DNA from: Albimonas sp041685625
GTDB lineage: Bacteria > Pseudomonadota > Alphaproteobacteria > Rhodobacterales > Rhodobacteraceae
Direction: 5' to 3'
Assembly (NCBI GenBank): GCA_041685625.1
Contig: JAWLFJ010000132.1
Location: 1-9,916, forward strand
DNA: 9,916 bases
Shown here: in pieces, positions 6,433-9,916 of the stretch
How the letters are laid out: each line of letters starts with the position of its first letter
How positions within the stretch are numbered: position 1 is the stretch's first letter
The notes under the pieces: model-generated
The model's input: only the letters and a program-made list of their open reading frames with translations
What the model was told of the DNA's origin: nothing
The model's database searches: none
Program-made: the position numbers and the translations under genes

Positions 6433-7089
6433 TCATGTCGCGCCCCGGGCCGCGGCGCGCTCGGCCTCGGCCGAGAGCAGCTGGCGGGCGGCGTCCTCGA
6501 TCTCGCCCGCCGCCCGCTCGACCCGCGCCGAGAGCAGGGCGGCGGCGGCGCCGGCCGGGATCGCGACGACGAGGCCCATCGCCGTGGTCAGCAGCGCCGT
6601 CCAGATGCCGCCGGCCAGCACGGCGGCGTTGGCGGCGCCGCCCGCGGCCTCGAGCGACTGGAAGCTCGAGATCATGCCGATCACGGTGCCGAGGAGGCCG
6701 AGCAGCGGCGCGGAAAGCGCGATCACGTCGAGCGACCGGAGCTGGCTCGAGAGGCGGCTCAGCGCCTCCGCCCCCCGCGCCTCGGCATGGGCGGCGGCGC
6801 GCTCGGGCGGCAGGCCCGCGGCGAGGTCGGCGATCAGGCCCGTCGCAACCCGGTCGGCCGGGCGGTCGGCGCCGGCGAGCGCGGCCTCCGCCGCGGCCCG
6901 GTCGCCCCGCGCCCAGGCCTCCGCCGCGGCGAGGCGGCCCGCGCCGCCCCCGGCGGCGGGCATGATCTGCAGCGTCTTGGACGCGATCAGCGCCAGCGAG
7001 ACCAGCGAGAGGACGATCAGCAGCCAGCCCACCGGCCCGGCCGCGGCCGCCCAGTCGAGGATCCCTCCCTCGAGCGCGAGTCCCCCCAC
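6433..7089 (-). CDS. exbB: ExbB/TolQ/MotA-family proton channel subunit
   Basis: This 218-residue protein has three predicted membrane helices: about 20-37 (WLLIVLSLVSLALIAS), 122-142 and 157-185. A cytoplasmic loop of about 80 residues lies between the first two, as in ExbB/TolQ. The family signature is clear: APLLGLLGTVIGMISSF (127-143, with T135) and IWTALLTTAMGLVVAIPA (162-179, with T168/T169), the polar residues that line the proton path near ExbD's aspartate. The reading frame offers a GTG start at 7089 and I see no better one; the ribosome site there is only a weak G-rich stretch. It lies 14 bases after the Sec-exported protein's stop. The stop TGA overlaps an ATG (6436-6434) that opens an 11-codon frame leading to the exbD start. 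Confidence 0.95.
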   Translation of the reverse strand: MGGLALEGGILDWAAAAGPVGWLLIVLSLVSLALIASKTLQIMPAAGGGAGRLAAAEAWARGDRAAAEAALAGADRPADRVATGLIADLAAGLPPERAAAHAEARGAEALSRLSSQLRSLDVIALSAPLLGLLGTVIGMISSFQSLEAAGGAANAAVLAGGIWTALLTTAMGLVVAIPAGAAAALLSARVERAAGEIEDAARQLLSAEAERAAARGAT

Positions 7090-7103
7090 CGGCCGGCCCC
7101 CGC

Positions 7104-7529
7104 TCAGTCGGTCAGGGGCGCGGCGGTGCGCGAGGCGAGCGCGGTCTCGGCCCAGCAGTCGAGCGGCTCGCCGTCCGCCGCCGCGCAGGCGGAGATGTCG
7201 TGCACGATGACCTCCCCGACGCCCTCGCAGGCGAGATCGGGGAACTCGAAGATCTTGAGCGTGGTGCGGTCCGGCGGCAGCGGCGCGGACTCGACCGTCA
7301 GCAGGCGGTCGATCACGCCGTCGGGGTCGAGGATCGCGAGGCTCAGCTCGTAGGCCGACACCGCCCGCCCGAGACCGTTGCGGAACAGGAAATAGGCGCG
7401 GCAGCCGGCCTCGATGGTCTCGAGCTTGTTGAGCTCCACCGAAAGGCCGCCGGTGTCCTGCTGCGCGGCGGCGGGCGCGAGGGGCAGGGCGGCGAGCGTC
7501 GCGGCGAGAGCGGCGTGGCGGAGCGTCAT
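7104..7529 (-). CDS. Small Sec-exported four-cysteine protein, function unknown
   Basis: I do not recognise this 141-residue protein at the function level. It starts with a textbook Sec signal peptide: a short charged start (TLRH), a hydrophobic stretch, and APAAA before QQ, suggesting cleavage after A22. It is not twin-arginine and has no lipobox cysteine. The mature part of about 119 residues has four cysteines (43, 101, 115, 125), enough for two disulfides. It also contains YFLFRNGLGRAVSAYELSLA and a LKIFEF strand, suggesting a small beta-rich periplasmic domain. The start has an excellent AAGGAGG (7535-7541) five bases upstream. It sits 14 bases before the exbB-like gene, so it may belong to that envelope complex. 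Its place right after the DUF4123 adaptor, where effectors and immunity genes often lie, leaves an immunity-type role open. Confidence 0.85.
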   Translation of the reverse strand: MTLRHAALAATLAALPLAPAAAQQDTGGLSVELNKLETIEAGCRAYFLFRNGLGRAVSAYELSLAILDPDGVIDRLLTVESAPLPPDRTTLKIFEFPDLACEGVGEVIVHDISACAAADGEPLDCWAETALASRTAAPLTD

Positions 7530-7534
7530 GGTCG

Positions 7535-7541
7535 CCTCCTT
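7535..7541 (-). promoter_or_regulatory. Strong ribosome binding site
   Basis: AAGGAGG lies five bases before the ATG at 7529. It is the best Shine-Dalgarno match in the window and fixes the start of the exported protein. A strong site here, with weak or no sites before the exbB, exbD and TonB-like genes, suggests the exported protein is made in excess and the later genes depend on coupling. Confidence 0.75.
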
Positions 7542-7546
7542 CTGGC

Positions 7547-7563
7547 GCCGCGCCGGGCGCGGC
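7547..7563. repeat. Perfect palindrome between the adaptor and exported-protein genes
   Basis: GCCGCGCC and GGCGCGGC (7547-7554 and 7556-7563) are perfect inverted arms around one central base. In RNA this would fold as a six-bp GC stem with a five-base loop. It sits 16 bases past the adaptor stop and just upstream of the next ribosome site. It could attenuate read-through or protect an RNA end. GC-rich DNA produces such palindromes by chance, so this is weak evidence. Confidence 0.35.
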
Positions 7564-7579
7564 CTGGGATCGGGGCCCG

Positions 7580-8080
7580 TCAGGGCTCGAAGCGCAGCAC
7601 GCCCTCGCCGGTCTCGTCCTCGCAGAGGAAGACCTCCACCGCGCCGGCGAAGAGCGCGGCGCGGTTGGCCGGGGAGAGGGCGGGCAGGGCGGCGCGCATC
7701 ACGCGCGGGTCGTAGAAGCGGAAGATCGCGCGGCCGCGCGGCAGGCGCGCCTCGGCCGCGCGGGTCAGGACGCGGCGGAGATCGGCCGGGCCGAGGCGGG
7801 AGCGGAGCCAGACCGCCTCCGCCCGGCCCCAGCCCTCCTCCAGCAGCGCGAGCGCGGGCGCGTCGGGGCGGAGCGGCACCAGATGGGGCGCCATCGCCAG
7901 CGCCGCGTCGTCGAGCGCGCCGGGCAGCAGGGGCGCCGGGGGGGCGCCGGCCTCGAAGAGCGCCGTGACGAGCCCCGCGCGCGCGGCGCCGTCCGCCACG
8001 GCGTAGGCCGACGCGCCGGGGGCGAACAGCGCCTCGCGCAGCGCGGCGGGCGGGGCGTCGGCGGCGGTTTCGGCGGGCAT
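7580..8080 (-). CDS. DUF4123-domain VgrG adaptor/chaperone (Tap/TEC-like)
   Basis: This 166-residue protein spans one DUF4123 domain. The family landmarks are YAVADGAARAGL near residue 20, a MAPHLVPL block in the middle, EEGWGRAEAVWLRS, and the diagnostic FRFYDPRVMRAALP block around residue 120. DUF4123 proteins are cytoplasmic adaptors that bind an effector and load it on the C-terminal part of a partner VgrG. The vgrG gene ends only 25 bases upstream, the usual arrangement. The ATG has a good GAGGAG at 8095-8100 but at a long 14-base spacing, with a weaker AAGAG closer. Oddity: the gene that follows is a Sec-exported protein, not an obvious T6SS effector, so the adaptor's cargo is not identifiable here. 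The domain is complete and there is no fused effector. Confidence 0.88.
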   Translation of the reverse strand: MPAETAADAPPAALREALFAPGASAYAVADGAARAGLVTALFEAGAPPAPLLPGALDDAALAMAPHLVPLRPDAPALALLEEGWGRAEAVWLRSRLGPADLRRVLTRAAEARLPRGRAIFRFYDPRVMRAALPALSPANRAALFAGAVEVFLCEDETGEGVLRFEP

Positions 8081-8105
8081 GGGGCTCTTGCGCGCTCCTC
8101 TGGGC

Positions 8106-9916
8106 TCAGACGCGGGCGAAGGCCGCGCCGGAGTCGCGGGCGGATTTCAGCGCGGCGGCCTTGGGGCTCGACTTCACCTCGAAGGCGCTCGGCTCGGTCG
8201 GCGAACTCGGCGCCCCGGGCGGCGCGGCGCCGGGCTTCTGGGTGTGCGCCTCGTCGGGCTCGGTGGCGTCGGTCGGGGCCGCGGGCGCGCCGGGCGAGGC
8301 GCCGGAGCCCGAGCCCGCGGCGCCGCCGGAATTGATCTTCACCATCGGCCCGACGATGTCGACGCCGGCCGGGCCGACGTTGACGAAGCTGCCGCCGACC
8401 TTGAGGCAGACGCTCATCCCGCCCTCGATCACCACGTTCATGCCGCCCTTGAGATGGACGTTCATGCCGGAATCGATGCCGGTGTTCATGCCGACCTTGA
8501 CGTCGGCGTCCATGCCGACCTTCAGGCCGAGGCCCGAGCCGATCCTGGCGAGAAGGTCGGTCCCGGCCTCGAGATGGTCCGTGCCGTCCACCTTGGTCAT
8601 CCGGTCGCCCGAGACGTGCTCGTGCAGCGCGCCGGCCACCGTGAGGAAGGAATCGGCGCCCACGGTCTCGTGCCGCTCGTTGTCGGTCTTGAGGAGGAGG
8701 TCGTTGAGGACGTGGGCGTGGCGGTCGTGGCCGACCCATTCGCGCACCACGTTCTTGGCGCGGAGGTCCATGTCCTTCTCGGCGTGGAGAAAGACGTTCT
8801 CCTCGCCCTTCTTGTCCTCGAAGCGCAGCTCGTTGAAGCCGCCGCCGCCCTTGGAGCTGCCGGTCTTGAAGGTGGTCACGGTCTTGTTGGCGGGCAGGGG
8901 ATAGGGATGCTCCGCCTCCGCGTTGTAGACGGAGCCGACCACCAGCGGCCGGTCGGGATCGCCCCCCTCGAAGGCGACCACCACCTCGTCGCCGATGCGG
9001 GGCAGCGAGACGGCGCCGAACTTCGCGCCCGTCCAGCCCTGCGCGACGCGGACCCGGCGCGAGGCCGTGCCCGGCAGCCAGTGGAAGCTCAGCAGCACGC
9101 GCCCGTGCTCGTCGACGTCGATCTCCTCGCCCTCCTTGCCCACGACGCGCGCGGTCTGCGGACCGGCGATGCGCGGCTTGGGCGCGCGGCGGGGGGGGCG
9201 GAAGGCCTCGGAGGTCGGCATGCACTCGAAGCGCACGGCGTAGCGCTCGGACTCCTCGCCGCCCGATTCGTAGCCCGCCGCGGTCAGCTCGTGCCGCGCC
9301 GCGACGACGAGATGCTCGGCGTTCCAGGCGTCCACGGGATGATCGGCCAGGGCGAAAACGGCGCCGGCGGCCACGCCGCGCGCCGTCGCCTCGCCCTCGA
9401 CGGTGCTGTGGCGGGCCTGCAGCTCCTCGAGGCGGACGTCGGCGAGCTTGCCGCCCGGCGCCTTCTGGAGGTAGCGGCCGGGATATTCGTAGACCCGCCC
9501 GCTGGCCATGGCGTGCGGGCGGGCGATCCCGGCCTCCGCCGCGAGGTCGGCCTGCGGCGCGAGGTAGTTGAAGTCCCGCAGCATCGCCTTGGTCGGGCGC
9601 AGCCGACGCACCGGCCGGAACGTCTGCACCGCCTCCTCGGTCAGTCCGCCGATCTGCCCGGCGTTGTCATAGAGCAGCGTCCCGTAGCCGGGGATCGGAT
9701 CGTGCCGATTGACGGAATCGGCGAGGATCAGGCGATGCGAGCCGTTGTCGTGCTCGAACCAGTAGTAGATCCCTTCGTGCTCCAAAAGGCGAGAGACGAA
9801 ATTCAGATCGGTCTCGTTGTACTGTACGCAGTACTCGTACTGTTCGTAGCTCCTGGTCAGCCGGAACTCGTAGTCGCCGAAGCCGTTGTCGCCGAACACC
9901 TGCTCCATGATCTTCC
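8106..9916 (-). CDS. vgrG: VgrG spike protein (TssI), N-terminus beyond right edge
   Basis: The frame is open to the right edge (the edge codons read KIMEQVF), so the ATG at 9908 is internal. About 130-150 N-terminal residues should lie outside. The visible part follows VgrG order. First comes a gp27-like region with YCVQYNETDLNFVSRLLEHE (about 9845-9780) and GIYYWFEH. A gp5-like OB-fold (about 9165-8900) has RVLLSFHWLPG and RIGDEVVVAFEGGDPDRP. Then comes the block FNELRFEDKKGEENVFLHAEKD, and a beta-helix made of octads centred on GMN/GMD (about 8560-8340) that ends in KINSGG. The tail is Pro/Ser/Ala-rich and ends in LKSARDSGAAF, a reduced form of the common VgrG ending. No toxin domain is fused, so this is a structural rather than an evolved VgrG. 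It forms the trimeric T6SS spike, normally capped by a PAAR protein such as the one encoded at 753-1139, and it heads the visible operon. Confidence 0.96.
   Translation of the reverse strand, partial: KIMEQVFGDNGFGDYEFRLTRSYEQYEYCVQYNETDLNFVSRLLEHEGIYYWFEHDNGSHRLILADSVNRHDPIPGYGTLLYDNAGQIGGLTEEAVQTFRPVRRLRPTKAMLRDFNYLAPQADLAAEAGIARPHAMASGRVYEYPGRYLQKAPGGKLADVRLEELQARHSTVEGEATARGVAAGAVFALADHPVDAWNAEHLVVAARHELTAAGYESGGEESERYAVRFECMPTSEAFRPPRRAPKPRIAGPQTARVVGKEGEEIDVDEHGRVLLSFHWLPGTASRRVRVAQGWTGAKFGAVSLPRIGDEVVVAFEGGDPDRPLVVGSVYNAEAEHPYPLPANKTVTTFKTGSSKGGGGFNELRFEDKKGEENVFLHAEKDMDLRAKNVVREWVGHDRHAHVLNDLLLKTDNERHETVGADSFLTVAGALHEHVSGDRMTKVDGTDHLEAGTDLLARIGSGLGLKVGMDADVKVGMNTGIDSGMNVHLKGGMNVVIEGGMSVCLKVGGSFVNVGPAGVDIVGPMVKINSGGAAGSGSGASPGAPAAPTDATEPDEAHTQKPGAAPPGAPSSPTEPSAFEVKSSPKAAALKSARDSGAAFARV
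8413..8517 (-). repeat. 24-bp periodic repeat encoding the VgrG beta-helix octads
   Basis: Near-identical 9-mers of the form TTCATGCCG recur every 24 bases at 8413 (degenerate), 8437, 8461, 8485 and 8509. They encode the G-M-N/D/S position of consecutive eight-residue turns in the needle-like C-terminal helix of VgrG. The repeat is internal to the gene and explained by protein structure, but it could gain or lose turns by slippage. Confidence 0.8.

Noticed and set aside
7460..7529. Twin-arginine (Tat) signal on the 141-residue exported protein
   Set aside because: Only one Arg precedes the hydrophobic stretch, so a Sec signal peptide fits better.
8106..8340. Possible fused effector at the VgrG C-terminus
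   Set aside because: The extension is short, Pro/Ser/Ala-rich and ends in a common VgrG tail motif (LKSARDSGAAF). There is no room for a catalytic domain.
8106..9225. A 486-codon minus-strand frame inside vgrG and the adaptor gene (7765-9225)
   Set aside because: It is the +1 shadow of vgrG, Arg/Pro-rich, and loses all VgrG motifs. It does not indicate a frameshift because the true VgrG frame is continuous to its stop.
9780..9850. Lower-GC patch with repeated GTAC words near the right edge
   Set aside because: It encodes the conserved EYCVQY...NFVSRL block of VgrG. The Tyr, Asn and Phe codons explain the composition and the repeated GTAC.

Overview
The window is very GC-rich (most stretches look like 75-85% G+C), gene-dense DNA. 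It reads as an alphaproteobacterium, most likely of the Rhodobacterales type. That placement rests on base composition, the Ala-rich proteome and the protein families only; no rRNA or marker gene is present. Nine protein genes fill almost all of it. The largest gap is about 106 bases, and I see no tRNA, rRNA, CRISPR array or insertion sequence.

Layout, right to left, in the direction most genes are transcribed (minus strand). A VgrG spike gene enters from the right edge (9916-8106, N-terminus missing). A DUF4123 VgrG-adaptor gene follows (8080-7580), then a small Sec-exported, four-cysteine protein (7529-7104). Next is a tightly packed block: an ExbB/TolQ-like motor protein (7089-6433), two different ExbD/TolR-like proteins (6404-5964 and 5967-5569), and a 667-residue TonB/TolA-like protein with a huge Ala/Pro spacer (5564-3561). 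A one-pass membrane Ser/Thr protein kinase ends this run (3454-1157). Convergent to the kinase on the plus strand is a DUF4280 PAAR-like spike-tip gene (753-1139). Divergent from that, an FHA-domain gene (705 to beyond base 1) leaves the window at the left edge.

VgrG, a DUF4123 adaptor, a PAAR-like tip, a Ser/Thr kinase and an FHA protein together mark a type VI secretion system (T6SS) accessory locus. The kinase and FHA protein suggest post-translational control like the PpkA-Fha1 threonine-phosphorylation pathway. The unusual part is a complete ExbB-ExbD-ExbD-TonB-like proton-motive-force module embedded between the spike genes and the kinase. The TonB-like protein has the S-x3-H transmembrane signature of TonB/TolA but no recognisable TonB C-terminal domain. 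Instead it ends in a two-cysteine BON-like plus DUF4384-like region that resembles the periplasmic half of the kinase. My inference is that the kinase and the PMF-driven protein share a periplasmic ligand or partner, possibly forming an energised envelope-sensing system that gates T6SS firing. That is a hypothesis from architecture and synteny, not something the sequence proves.
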